A stretch of DNA of 64,000 bases from Photobacterium rosenbergii (GTDB lineage Bacteria > Pseudomonadota > Gammaproteobacteria > Enterobacterales > Vibrionaceae), in contig NZ_PYMB01000023.1 in NCBI RefSeq assembly GCF_003026455.1, positions 1-64,000 of the forward strand, read 5' to 3'. Below are positions 55,281 through 63,975 of this stretch, in pieces. The notes under the pieces are model-generated. The model was not told where the DNA came from. It saw only the letters and a list, made by a program, of their open reading frames with translations, and did no database searches. Each line of letters starts with the position of its first letter. The first letter of the stretch is position 1. The position numbers and the translations under genes are program-made.

Positions 55281-55310
55281 AAAAAGCCGCCTCCCCTGGG
55301 CGGCTTTTTG
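55281..55310 (+). terminator. Terminator after the first porin
   Basis: AAAAAGCCGCC, loop, GGGCGGCTTTTTG. Confidence 0.9.
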
Positions 55311-55361
55311 TTATCTTAGTGATGACAAAATTGTGTTATGACAGTTAGTAAGGGAATAACA

Positions 55362-56003
55362 ATGAACAAATGGTTAGTGACTCTAGGGTTATTGGTACTG
55401 CCGTTGGGCCTGCAGGCAGCCACGTTGAGTACTGGCGACAACATTAAGTTGTTGGTAGTCGATGGCAAAAAAGTTGATTCATCATTTTGGTCTGAAGCAG
55501 ACAGTATCGAACTGACAGAAGGCCGTCATCAGGTGGTGGTACGCTTTGATGGTGAATTGAGAGATGGCTCGAAAAACAAGATATTTACCACACGCCCTTA
55601 CCTTTTTGAGATGGACGTGCCCAAGCAAGATGCCACGATTGTATTGCCTCGTCTGTCTACAATGAGCCAAGCGAAAGCCTACTTCCAGCGCGGACCTGAG
55701 TGGCAGCTTGAGTTGGCTGATGGTACTACCCGGACTCTTGATCATGTTGAGCTGCAGGGTAAAGGCTTTGCCGCTTATAGCGATATGGAAGGTTTGGTCG
55801 CAGATTATAACCGTGAGAACGGTATTACCTTCGAAGAAGGTTATGCGGTTGACCTAGAGCAGGCAGCCGTCGAAGTGAGCGATAAAGGGGAAGTGAGCAT
55901 CACTGGCGATGCATTTGTCCAGCTTAAGCTTTGGTATAGCAAGGCCAATGCTGAGGAAAGAGCTGCTTTTGAGCAGTGGGTAAAACAGCAGTCAGCTCAA
56001 TAA
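55362..56003 (+). CDS. DUF2057-family secreted protein
   Basis: 213 aa from the ATG at 55362, the start of the signal peptide MNKWLVTLGLLVLPLGLQAA. The mature part shares the DUF2057 pattern: IKLLVVDGKKVDSSFW, then ELTEGRHQVVVRFDGEL. In E. coli the family member YccT/CsgI inhibits curli assembly in the periplasm. No such system is in the window, so the role is uncertain. Confidence 0.85.
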   Translation: MNKWLVTLGLLVLPLGLQAATLSTGDNIKLLVVDGKKVDSSFWSEADSIELTEGRHQVVVRFDGELRDGSKNKIFTTRPYLFEMDVPKQDATIVLPRLSTMSQAKAYFQRGPEWQLELADGTTRTLDHVELQGKGFAAYSDMEGLVADYNRENGITFEEGYAVDLEQAAVEVSDKGEVSITGDAFVQLKLWYSKANAEERAAFEQWVKQQSAQ

Positions 56004-56035
56004 GGCCGATATAGATACGTGAGATGGCAGAAAAC

Positions 56036-56060
56036 AATAGGCGGGAGATCCCGCTTATTG
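56036..56060. terminator. Terminator between the DUF2057 and DksA-like genes
   Basis: AATAGGCGGGA and TCCCGCTTATT, a tight stem between convergent genes, with TTGTTTTC on the minus strand. Confidence 0.7.
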
Positions 56061-56065
56061 TCGTT

Positions 56066-56431
56066 TTAGCTGTCGTGGTGGTAGCGGCTGTGCTCGCGGC
56101 AACTGCTGCAGCGTGGCTGGGCTGGATCTTGTTCAAGATCATCGATTGCAATCTCTTCTTCGCAATCCACGCAAAGTCCGTACATTCCGAGTTTGACCGA
56201 GCATACTGCGGCGTCGACTCGTTCCATCCGGGTTGCCAAATCGAACAGGTTGGGAATAAAGGAGGATTTGGCCATTACGATCAATTCGCTAAGCTCTGCA
56301 TTCTCAATCGCGGTTGCCGATGGTACCAGGGTATTGAGTAGCATTTCGTGCTTGAGCTCGCGTGACAACATCCCGTGCTCTTGCTCCAGGCGCTGTTGCA
56401 GCTGCTCGTAAACTTTATCTGACGTTGTCAT
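56066..56431 (-). CDS. DksA/TraR-type C4 zinc-finger protein
   Basis: 121 aa. A coiled-coil N-terminus (1-70) precedes the motif YGLCVDCEEEIAIDDLEQDPAQPRCSSC, with zinc ligands C87, C90, C108 and C111. It is shorter than DksA (151 aa) and lacks its DxxDxA tip, so it may bind RNA polymerase without acting as DksA. Confidence 0.85.
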   Translation of the reverse strand: MTTSDKVYEQLQQRLEQEHGMLSRELKHEMLLNTLVPSATAIENAELSELIVMAKSSFIPNLFDLATRMERVDAAVCSVKLGMYGLCVDCEEEIAIDDLEQDPAQPRCSSCREHSRYHHDS

Positions 56432-56642
56432 AAGCCTTTCATTGTTGTTATTAGTGATTATTTCAGTCTAAGACGATTCCTGAGAACGATTGTGATTTGA
56501 ATCAAACAATTATGGGGTTGTATGACAATAACCCTAAATTCTCTCGGTTTTTGTTAGAGGGTGATTCCGCTATATTGGCGGTATTAATAAAAGATGGTCA
56601 ATGAACCATTAATAGGTAATCAGTCAATAAAGGAAGTGTACC

Positions 56643-56759
56643 ATGGAGCAGGGATTTCAAGATCCATACAACGTTAAATATTTCTTCGGGTTTATTGCCG
56701 TGCTGTCATTGCCGACGCTACCCGCTATCCTGACTTGGGTTGGCATGCTGTCGTCGTAA
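56643..56759 (+). CDS. Small membrane protein, 38 aa
   Basis: ATG at 56643 with AAAGGAAG about nine bases before it. The product has a hydrophobic helix (residues about 14-35: FFGFIAVLSLPTLPAILTWV) and a polar N-terminus MEQGFQDPYNVKY. A terminator follows at 56801. The 480-bp region between the DksA-like gene and ybaN has no other ORF. I recognise no family. Confidence 0.6.
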   Translation: MEQGFQDPYNVKYFFGFIAVLSLPTLPAILTWVGMLSS

Positions 56760-56800
56760 GGCAAGGTAACAAGTTCGGCAAGTCTGCTAATCCTGAAACA

Positions 56801-56845
56801 AATACCAACAATTCATACTGACAAGATATGGATGTTGGTATTTTT
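56801..56845 (+). terminator. Terminator after the 38-codon ORF
   Basis: AATACCAACA and TGTTGGTATT then T run, with a 22-base loop. Confidence 0.8.
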
Positions 56846-56914
56846 GTTTGCGCTAGCATTAGGTATAAACTCGTATAAAGGGTTTGAGCAAGTTACAAAG
56901 AATGGTTAAGCAGT

Positions 56915-57304
56915 ATGGTTAGAAAAACACTTCTGTTGTTGTGTGGTTGGATTTGTGTGGCCCTGGGGCTACTTGGCGCCTTTTTGCCACTGCTGCCGAC
57001 AACGCCTTTTTTACTGCTAGCCAGCGCTTGCTTTATGCGTGGTTCGCCAAAGTTGAACCATTGGTTGCTCAACCACCCTAAATTTGGTCCTATTCTGCAC
57101 AATTGGCACCACCACCGTGCGGTCTCCAAACAGGTTAAACGGCGGGCAAATATTATGATTGTGGCCAGTTTTGCCTTATCTATTTACCTTGTCCCTTTGC
57201 TTTGGCACAAAGCGATGTTGGTCACCATGCTGGTGGTCTTGCTGGTTTGGTTTAACCGCCTGCCTGAGAGGGACGACCCTGCGCCGCAGGGAGAGTCGCT
57301 CTAA
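56915..57304 (+). CDS. ybaN: DUF454-family inner-membrane protein YbaN
   Basis: 129 aa with two pairs of hydrophobic helices (about 5-38 and 77-105). LGAFLPLLPTTPFLLLASACFMRGSPKLNHWLLNHPKFGPILHNW is the family core. Function unknown. In E. coli it also lies just before apt. Confidence 0.9.
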   Translation: MVRKTLLLLCGWICVALGLLGAFLPLLPTTPFLLLASACFMRGSPKLNHWLLNHPKFGPILHNWHHHRAVSKQVKRRANIMIVASFALSIYLVPLLWHKAMLVTMLVVLLVWFNRLPERDDPAPQGESL

Positions 57305-57449
57305 CGCCTTCGATTGATGCTATCTGGATCATCCTATCAGCGATGAGTGCATCACAATCCTTGCTCCGCTTGGGGAAAAAAACTACTATTTGAACCAGTT
57401 TTTCGGTGGCCTGTGATCATGCTGCCGTATTGTTTAATGGAAAAAGATT

Positions 57450-57995
57450 ATGACTCAAGAAAAGCTCGCGTTGATCAAAAATAGCATCAAATCCATCCCT
57501 GATTATCCAAAGCCAGGGATCCTGTTCCGCGATGTCACGAGCCTGATGGAAGATCCAGAAGCATACCGTGCAACTATGCAGATCCTTATCGATCGCTACA
57601 AGGACAAAGGGATCACCAAAGTGATCGGAACTGAAGCTCGCGGGTTTTTGTTCGGTGCACCACTTGCACTTGAGCTAGGTGTCGGCTTTGTACCGGTTCG
57701 TAAGCCGGGTAAATTGCCACGTGAAGTAATTGGCGAGAGCTATGAGCTTGAATATGGTCAAGATACCCTAGAGATCCACGTTGATGCGATCAAAGAAGGC
57801 GACAAGGTATTGCTAGTTGATGATCTGCTAGCAACCGGTGGCACCATCGAAGCGACTACGAAGCTGGTACGCCGCCTAGGTGGTATCGTGGAAGATGCTG
57901 CTTTCGTTATCAACCTACCTGATATTGGTGGTGAAGAGCGCCTGAAAGGCATTGACCTGAATGTGTTCAGCATCTGTGACTTTGACGGTCACTAA
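57450..57995 (+). CDS. apt: Adenine phosphoribosyltransferase
   Basis: 181 aa. The PRPP-binding loop VLLVDDLLATGGTIEA (about 124-139) and the N-terminal SIPDYPKPGILFRDVTSLMED are family features. It salvages adenine to AMP. First of the conserved apt-dnaX-ybaB-recR group. Confidence 0.96.
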   Translation: MTQEKLALIKNSIKSIPDYPKPGILFRDVTSLMEDPEAYRATMQILIDRYKDKGITKVIGTEARGFLFGAPLALELGVGFVPVRKPGKLPREVIGESYELEYGQDTLEIHVDAIKEGDKVLLVDDLLATGGTIEATTKLVRRLGGIVEDAAFVINLPDIGGEERLKGIDLNVFSICDFDGH

Positions 57996-58147
57996 TTCTC
58001 TTTCGTTGATTTAGCTATTTCATGTTCCTCTGAGTCATACTTTCTCAGGGGACTTGGCTAATCATTGGGCGCTCGTGGGAGCGTCCTCTCGCCCAAAAAT
58101 CCTCCCTGTGCTAGCATTGAGTTCTTGATTCTGTAAGGTTAGTTAAC

Positions 58148-60406
58148 ATGAGTTATCAGGTTCTGGCTCGTAAATGGCGCCCGCACCAGTTTGATGATGT
58201 AGTCGGTCAGTCCCATGTCTTGACGGCATTGGCCAATGCGCTTGCCCATAACCGTCTTCACCATGCGTATTTGTTCAGTGGAACACGTGGGGTTGGTAAA
58301 ACCACGATCGCCCGTATTTTCGCTAAAGGCTTGAACTGTGAGCAAGGCGTAACGGCCTCGCCATGTGGCCAGTGTGAAACTTGCCGGGAAATCGATGAAG
58401 GCCGCTTTGTCGATCTACTGGAAATCGATGCCGCATCGCGCACCAAGGTTGAAGATACCCGAGAGCTACTGGATAACGTCCAGTACAAACCTGCGCGTGG
58501 ACGCTATAAGGTTTACCTGATTGACGAAGTGCACATGCTCTCGCGTCATAGTTTTAACGCCTTATTGAAAACCCTAGAAGAGCCGCCAGAATACGTGAAG
58601 TTTATTTTGGCGACGACTGATCCGCAGAAGTTGCCGGTGACGATCCTTTCCCGTTGCTTGCAGTTCCACCTCAAGCATCTAGACAATAGCCAGATCCAGC
58701 AGCAACTGGAAAAGGTACTGGGTGAAGAGGAAATTACGTTCGACGCTCGGGCTCTGAGCCTGCTGGCTCGTGCCGCTGAAGGCAGTATGCGAGATGCACT
58801 AAGCCTGACAGATCAGGCTATTGCTTTGGGTAATGGTCAGGTACAGGCTGATGCCGTGTCGGAAATGCTGGGTACGTTAAATACCGAGCAGGCGCTTTAT
58901 TTACTTGAAGCTGTGGCTGGGGGCGAAGCCCAACCTGCGATGTCCTGCCTTGAAGAGTTGGCCTCCGTTGGTGTTGAGTGGGATAGCTTGCTTCGTGAAA
59001 TGGCGACCCAACTTCACCGTGTTGCCATGCACCAGGCACTACCAGCCTCATTGGATGACAGTGCCCCTGATGCTGCGCGAATTACTGCGCTGAGCCAGGC
59101 GGTTTCGCCACAAGAAGTGCAACTGTGTTATCAGATAGCCCTTCAGGGACGCCAAGATCTGGCATTTGCTCCAGATGGCCGTACTGGTTTGGAAATGGTC
59201 TTGCTACGTATGCTGGCTTTCAGGCCAGTCGCAGTAAGCACTGTCACGCCACAGCCAATTTCGGTGCCTGCAACACAGCCCGCAGCCGCGCCCGTGCAGC
59301 AAACGTCAGGTCAACAGGCCCCGAGGCAGCAGGTGCAGGCGCAGCAAGCTGCTCAGCCATCTGGTCAGGGGATCCAGCGGGTGCAAGCCCTGAAGGCGCA
59401 GATGAGCAACGGACAGAGTCCAGCTTCACAGCCTCAGCAGAATTCAGGCATGCCGGCTCAGGGATACCCCCAGCAGCAGGCTCAGCCGCACTATGATCAA
59501 CATATGCCCCCTCAACCTGATGGCTATGGGCCTGCGCCGACTATGCCCGCTTCAAATATGGAGCAAGCGGCTCAGCAAGCACCTGTGCAGGGGCAGCCTC
59601 AAATGGCAAGTCATCCGGCTTCTGGCCCAGAAGCACAGAGTTCGTCTGCATCCGGGCTATTGGCTGCGAGAAACCAGCTACGCAGCAAAGCCAAGCGGGA
59701 CGGCAGTGCGCCAAGCTCCGGAAAAAAGGGTGAACCGGTACGGGCTAGAAAAGTTGCAAGCAGCAGCGTGCTTGAACGTATTGCCAACAAGCAAAACGGT
59801 CAGGTAAAAGCTACTGGAAATGCGATGCCGGTACCGGGTGCACCGATCACTGCGGCAACGCAGCCAGATGCCATGGGACAGGCGGATAACAAAGCCGCCG
59901 AGTATCAGTGGCGCCCGACTATGCTTCCTGAGCAGAATGAAACTCAGCAAGTTGTTGCTCCTACCGTTTTGAAACAAGCGTTAGAGCATGAAAAAACACC
60001 GGAAATGGTGAAAGTGCTTGTCAAGGAAGCAGCAAATCAGGATAGTTGGTCGGATTGGGTGACTAAGCTCAATGTTGGACGTATGGTTCAGCAACTGGCA
60101 CTTAATTCAGCGTTCGAAAGAGAAGATAATCAGGTGAAATTATGTCTTCGCCCTTCTCAGAAACACCTGGATACCCCGAAGGCACGTGAGCAACTGGCGG
60201 TGGCAATGAACGAACTGTTTGCCGAGAACGTGTCGCTAGAAATTGAATTGAGTGATAAAGGCCGTTCGCCGCTTGAGTGGCGTGAGGCGATTTATCAACA
60301 AAAATTGGATCAGGCCAAGCAAAGTTTGATGTCTGATCCCAACGTGAATTTCATTTGTCAGCGGTTTTCTGCTGTACTTGATGAAGATAGCGTAAGACCC
60401 TTATAG
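58148..60406 (+). CDS. dnaX: DNA polymerase III subunits tau and gamma
   Basis: 752 aa (tau). Walker A GTRGVGKTT (residues about 41-49), zinc cluster C-x8-C-x2-C-x2-C (about 62-79), DEVH (about 127), clamp-loader lid and a Gln/Pro-rich linker (about 365-520). The C-terminal domain (about 610-752) binds the polymerase alpha subunit. A slippery A AAA AAG lies at 59722-59728 (codons 525-527). A -1 slip there puts GGG then TGA (59731-59733), giving gamma of about 528 aa. Longer than E. coli DnaX (643 aa) mainly in the linker. Confidence 0.96.
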   Translation: MSYQVLARKWRPHQFDDVVGQSHVLTALANALAHNRLHHAYLFSGTRGVGKTTIARIFAKGLNCEQGVTASPCGQCETCREIDEGRFVDLLEIDAASRTKVEDTRELLDNVQYKPARGRYKVYLIDEVHMLSRHSFNALLKTLEEPPEYVKFILATTDPQKLPVTILSRCLQFHLKHLDNSQIQQQLEKVLGEEEITFDARALSLLARAAEGSMRDALSLTDQAIALGNGQVQADAVSEMLGTLNTEQALYLLEAVAGGEAQPAMSCLEELASVGVEWDSLLREMATQLHRVAMHQALPASLDDSAPDAARITALSQAVSPQEVQLCYQIALQGRQDLAFAPDGRTGLEMVLLRMLAFRPVAVSTVTPQPISVPATQPAAAPVQQTSGQQAPRQQVQAQQAAQPSGQGIQRVQALKAQMSNGQSPASQPQQNSGMPAQGYPQQQAQPHYDQHMPPQPDGYGPAPTMPASNMEQAAQQAPVQGQPQMASHPASGPEAQSSSASGLLAARNQLRSKAKRDGSAPSSGKKGEPVRARKVASSSVLERIANKQNGQVKATGNAMPVPGAPITAATQPDAMGQADNKAAEYQWRPTMLPEQNETQQVVAPTVLKQALEHEKTPEMVKVLVKEAANQDSWSDWVTKLNVGRMVQQLALNSAFEREDNQVKLCLRPSQKHLDTPKAREQLAVAMNELFAENVSLEIELSDKGRSPLEWREAIYQQKLDQAKQSLMSDPNVNFICQRFSAVLDEDSVRPL
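59722..59785 (+). promoter_or_regulatory. Programmed -1 frameshift site in dnaX
   Basis: The heptamer AAAAAAG (59722-59728) sits in-frame as A AAA AAG, as in E. coli. The -1 frame meets a TGA two codons on. A stem GTT(g)CAAGCA / TGCTTGAAC with loop gcagcg lies about 30-50 bases downstream (59752-59778). E. coli uses the same heptamer plus a stem-loop. Confidence 0.75.
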
Positions 60407-60433
60407 ATTAACCAGACCACAGAGAGAGATGAT

Positions 60434-60763
60434 ATGTTTGGTAAAGGCGGTATGGCTAACATGATGAAGCAGGCGCAGCAGATGCAAGAGCGCATGCAGC
60501 AAATGCAGGAAGAGATCGCGAATATGGAAGTGACCGGCGAGTCTGGTGCTGGCCTGGTAAAAGTGACTCTAACTGGTAGCCACAGTGTACGTCGTGTTGA
60601 GCTTGACGAAAGCTTGATGGAAGACGACAAAGACATGCTGGAAGATCTGATTGCGGCAGCGTTCAACGACGCAGCGCGCCGTATCGAAGAAGCGCAGAAA
60701 GAAAAAATGGCAGGCGTAACTGGCGGTATGAACCTACCAGCCGGCTTTAAGATGCCATTCTAA
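60434..60763 (+). CDS. ybaB: Nucleoid-associated protein YbaB
   Basis: 109 aa. The N-terminal Met/Gln-rich coiled coil (MFGKGGMANMMKQAQQMQER) and the VTGESGAGLVKVTLTG core match the YbaB/EbfC family. It binds DNA as a dimer. Its stop is three bases before the recR start, so the two are read together. Confidence 0.95.
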   Translation: MFGKGGMANMMKQAQQMQERMQQMQEEIANMEVTGESGAGLVKVTLTGSHSVRRVELDESLMEDDKDMLEDLIAAAFNDAARRIEEAQKEKMAGVTGGMNLPAGFKMPF

Positions 60764-60766
60764 TTA

Positions 60767-61369
60767 ATGCGTACCAGTCACTTACTGGAACAACTGATGG
60801 AGGCCTTACGGTGCCTGCCTGGGGTCGGTCCCAAGTCAGCGCAACGTATGGCCTTCAGTTTGTTACAGAGAAATCGACAGGGTGGCCTGCAGTTGGCCGA
60901 TGCCCTGAGTAAGGCGATGACCGAAATCGGTCACTGCCGTGATTGCCGGACTTTTACCGAGGAAGAAGTGTGTGCAATCTGCTCTAACCCACGTCGCCAG
61001 GAAAGCGGTGAGATCTGTGTGGTGGAAACTCCGGCAGATATCGTTGCAGTCGAAGCGACAGGACAGTTCTCAGGCCGTTATTTTGTACTTATGGGGCACC
61101 TATCGCCACTCGATGGTATCGGTCCATCCGATATTGGCTTGGATACCCTGGAATTCCGTTTGCAGAACGAGCAGATCAGCGAACTGATATTGGCTACCAA
61201 CCCAACGGTAGAAGGGGAGGCGACAGCCCACTACATTGCTGAGCTTTGTAGTGAGTACTCGATTCCAGCTTCGCGGATTGCCCACGGGGTACCTGTTGGT
61301 GGCGAGCTTGAGCTCGTCGACGGTACAACTTTGTCCCACTCTCTTGCTGGGCGACAAAAACTGTACTGA
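60767..61369 (+). CDS. recR: Recombination protein RecR
   Basis: 200 aa. The helix-hairpin-helix LPGVGPKSAQRMAF (about 17-30), C4 zinc finger CRDCRTFTEEEVCAIC and Toprim motif VVETPADIVAVEATG are intact. With RecF/RecO it loads RecA at gaps. Ends the apt-dnaX-ybaB-recR block. Its terminator is at 61409. Confidence 0.96.
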   Translation: MRTSHLLEQLMEALRCLPGVGPKSAQRMAFSLLQRNRQGGLQLADALSKAMTEIGHCRDCRTFTEEEVCAICSNPRRQESGEICVVETPADIVAVEATGQFSGRYFVLMGHLSPLDGIGPSDIGLDTLEFRLQNEQISELILATNPTVEGEATAHYIAELCSEYSIPASRIAHGVPVGGELELVDGTTLSHSLAGRQKLY

Positions 61370-61408
61370 TAGATATAAAACTTGTTTTATATAAACTTAA
61401 TTCATAAA

Positions 61409-61438
61409 AATACCAACGCCTGCCGTTGGTATTTTTTT
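61409..61438 (+). terminator. Terminator after recR
   Basis: AATACCAACG, loop, CGTTGGTATT and T run. Confidence 0.9.
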
Positions 61439-61736
61439 GTCATTTTTTCACTTTCCTGTCTTATCAATGACTTAAAAAGCCAAATTTAGCTGTTTTAGAG
61501 GGCTAAAGAAAAATTTAGTTTTTAGCAAAAGTTGTTTTCTAATAATTTCTATCAAAATATTCTTTAAGAGTATTTTTGTTCATAACTGATTGTTTTCATG
61601 TATTAAATATTAGCGTTACTTGCACGGTGATGACTGTTGATAGTTGTAAATGAACGGTCATTTCCGGCGTATCACATAAAAAAATTAATACCAAGTTTTC
61701 GACTGTTTTAAGGTCAGGGAACGATTAGGAGTGAAC

Positions 61737-62735
61737 ATGAAAAAGACAGTAGTTGCAGCCGTAATTGGCTCGGTAGTGGCTAGCGCGTCAGCAATGGCGG
61801 CAGAAGTTTATAAGTCAGATGATCTATCTGTAAGCGTGTACGGTAACCTACGTGCTCGTTACGAGACCACTGATAATGCATTGATGGGTGCTGACAGTAC
61901 TTTCACTGGTGAAGGTACTGAGCTTGGCCTAAGCATGACGTATTTCATGGACAATAACATGTACGTGAATGGTGATGTGCTATCTGAATTCAACATCATC
62001 CCAGAAAGCGGTGATGGTGAGGATGACGAAGAATTCTTGAAGTTTGGTTCGGTTGCTATCGGTGGTGACTTCGGTGAGTTCCGTATGGGTCGTATGTCAG
62101 CAGTACAAGATACATTGGCTGGTCAGTACGATATCACCTGGGAATACGGCGGTACGGCGAACATCAAATCAGACGATACAGCCACTGATCGTTTGACCAA
62201 CGGTATCCAGTACAAGATTGATATCAATGACTTTACAGTAATGGCACAGTACCACACGGGTACAGAGAGCGACGGCCTAGACATCGATCAGGCATTTGCT
62301 TTGGGTGCTGCATGGAGCTCTGATTTTGGTCTGGGTCTATCAGGTACTTTCACTCAGTCTGAACGTACTCAAAAAGTAAATGGCGAAGACAAAGATACGT
62401 CTTGGACATTGAACGCAACTTACGAGTGGCAGGCCCTATCTGTAGCAGCAATGTACTCTGATTATGATCTACTGGGTGATGAGCGTACTGGTATTGGTGC
62501 AATGGCTCGTTATGACTTCCCAATGGGCTTCGGTGTTTATGGTGTCTATGATTATGTAGATTACGATACGCTAAACAACAAGCTTGATCAGTACACTATC
62601 GGTGCAGACTACTGGCTAACCAGCCAAGTGGTTTCTTACATGGAATACGCTGATATGAGTTTTGATAAGCAAGACTCAGTAAACGAACTACAAGACGACA
62701 ACGCATTCACAATCGGTATGCGTCTGTACTTCTAA
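61737..62735 (+). CDS. Outer-membrane porin, second
   Basis: 332 aa from the ATG at 61737, signal MKKTVVAAVIGSVVASASAMA, then a 16-strand type barrel ending in MRLYF. Porin of the OmpC/OmpU superfamily. Codon use is strongly biased, as in the first porin. The 367-bp gap upstream (61370-61736) has the recR terminator and otherwise AT-rich sequence with no gene. Confidence 0.88.
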   Translation: MKKTVVAAVIGSVVASASAMAAEVYKSDDLSVSVYGNLRARYETTDNALMGADSTFTGEGTELGLSMTYFMDNNMYVNGDVLSEFNIIPESGDGEDDEEFLKFGSVAIGGDFGEFRMGRMSAVQDTLAGQYDITWEYGGTANIKSDDTATDRLTNGIQYKIDINDFTVMAQYHTGTESDGLDIDQAFALGAAWSSDFGLGLSGTFTQSERTQKVNGEDKDTSWTLNATYEWQALSVAAMYSDYDLLGDERTGIGAMARYDFPMGFGVYGVYDYVDYDTLNNKLDQYTIGADYWLTSQVVSYMEYADMSFDKQDSVNELQDDNAFTIGMRLYF

Positions 62736-62768
62736 TTTTAGATATTTGCTAGACTGTTCATTGTGTTT

Positions 62769-62796
62769 GGGGGAAGCTTGGCTTCCCCCTTTTTTG
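62769..62796 (+). terminator. Terminator after the second porin
   Basis: GGGGGAAGC ttg GCTTCCCCC and six T residues. Confidence 0.92.
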
Positions 62797-62897
62797 TTTT
62801 GTGAAGGAAAGGTCCTTGGAAAAGAAGGTCCTAGTTCCTGGGGAGAGCAAAAGCAAAGCAAAAAACTTGACCTTTTATAATCTTTTCAATATCTTGC

Positions 62898-62967
62898 AGC
62901 ACCCAGCACCCAGCACCCAGCACCCAGCACCCAGCACCCAGCACCCAGCACCCAGCACCCAGCACCC
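62898..62967. repeat. Heptanucleotide tandem repeat (AGCACCC) x10
   Basis: Ten perfect copies of AGCACCC (70 bp) upstream of the first CsrB-type gene. A short related stretch CCCAAGTCCCAAGT lies at the equivalent place before the second copy (63740 onward). Confidence 0.95.
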
Positions 62968-63184
62968 CATCTTTCTCCCAATACTCTATCGCCTTTGTGC
63001 GAGATCTCTCACAAGCGCGTGGGATATTGAGGTGATTAGCATGGGGCTTAATCGTCACCTATGATGATAAGCAATTGTTTTAATTTGTTTTTGTGTTGGA
63101 GAGGAGATGTTGCAACAGTATTTCATGTGAGACATTATTCCTGAGCGGCTACTTAATTAGGCTGATCAGCGTATATTTATAGGT
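62968..63184 (+). promoter_or_regulatory. Regulatory region of the first CsrB-type sRNA, with VarA/UvrY box
   Basis: TGTGCGAGATCTCTCACA (62996-63013) is an 18-bp near palindrome matching the UvrY/GacA/VarA consensus TGTAAGAGATCTCTTACA. The -10 TATATT is at 63172-63177 and lacks a clear -35, as in activator-dependent genes. The box lies 189 bp before the predicted start. Confidence 0.8.
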
Positions 63185-63572
63185 GTCGGAAGGAACTGAC
63201 GGAACGGAACAGGAAACACCCAAGGATTAGGGGAGTCTCAGGATGAGGCCGGTGTACTAGGATGGTATATCGAACAAGGACTGTGAAGGGACAGCCGAGG
63301 AACGGCAAACGGTAGGCAGGATGTTTACCAGTCAGGATGACACAAGGACTACTTCAGGACGAAGTCAGGGACACCTCCAGGAAGGATGTTGAGAGTCAGT
63401 ACAGGATATGCTGATGGGTCAGGAAGGCCAAGGGACAACTTCAGGACGAAGAATAAAAGGAATCTGCTGACGGATTACAGCAATTCAAAGGAATGATGCA
63501 GGGAGCACCATAGTAGCGGGACTGCTGCAAGTAAGACCTAAGGGCGCAACGAAAGTTGCGCCCGTTCTTTTT
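63185..63572 (+). ncRNA. csrB: CsrB-family small RNA, first copy
   Basis: About 388 nt from GTCGG (63185), with roughly 28 GGA triplets by my count, many as CAGGA or AAGGA, and an apical GAAGGAAC loop near the start. The terminator GGGCGCAAC/GTTGCGCCC then TTCTTTTT ends at 63572. E. coli CsrB is 369 nt with the same start GUCG and multiple GGA sites. It would sequester CsrA under control of the VarS/VarA system. Ends are estimates. Confidence 0.92.
63542..63572 (+). terminator. Terminator of the CsrB-type sRNA
   Basis: GGGCGCAAC, loop gaaa, GTTGCGCCC then TTCTTTTT. Confidence 0.93.
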
Positions 63573-63754
63573 GCGTCAGCAAAAACACTTCCTATAGCCC
63601 CATTTAAGCGCTTTAGCTTCATCACTTCTCTTATTGAATACCGGACTGGTTCTAGGAAGAACGGGCCCTTGGTCCTAGGCAAAGCAAGAGCAAAGAAAGA
63701 GCTGCCAGTTGGTAAGTCTGTATCGAATGCTGCCTGCAGTCCCAAGTCCCAAGT

Positions 63755-63975
63755 TCCCTCTCTTTTTCCCAATACTCTATCGCCTTTGTGCGAGATCTCT
63801 TACAAGCTCGTGGGATATTGAGGTGATTAGTATGGGGTTTAATCGCCATTTATGGGGTTAAGTGATTGTTTTAATTTATTTTTATGTTGAATTGGGGATG
63901 TTTCAACAGTATTGCATGTGAGACGTTATTCCTGAATGGCTACTTAATTAGGCTGATCGGCGTATATTTATAGGT
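63755..63975 (+). promoter_or_regulatory. Duplicate regulatory region for a second CsrB-type sRNA
   Basis: A direct repeat of about 220 bp of the region before the first sRNA. TGTGCGAGATCTCTTACA (63787-63804) is even closer to the consensus. The -10 TATATT is repeated near 63963. Spacing from box to start (189 bp) equals that of copy 1. Confidence 0.85.

Noticed and set aside
8661..62967. Possible CRISPR arrays at the tandem-repeat tracts
   Set aside because: Units of 6 or 7 bases repeat without spacers, and no cas genes are present.
62801..63064. Open frame with Gln-His-Pro-Ala-Pro-Ser-Thr repeats, and its mirror on the minus strand
   Set aside because: Both come from the AGCACCC array and run into the sRNA control region.
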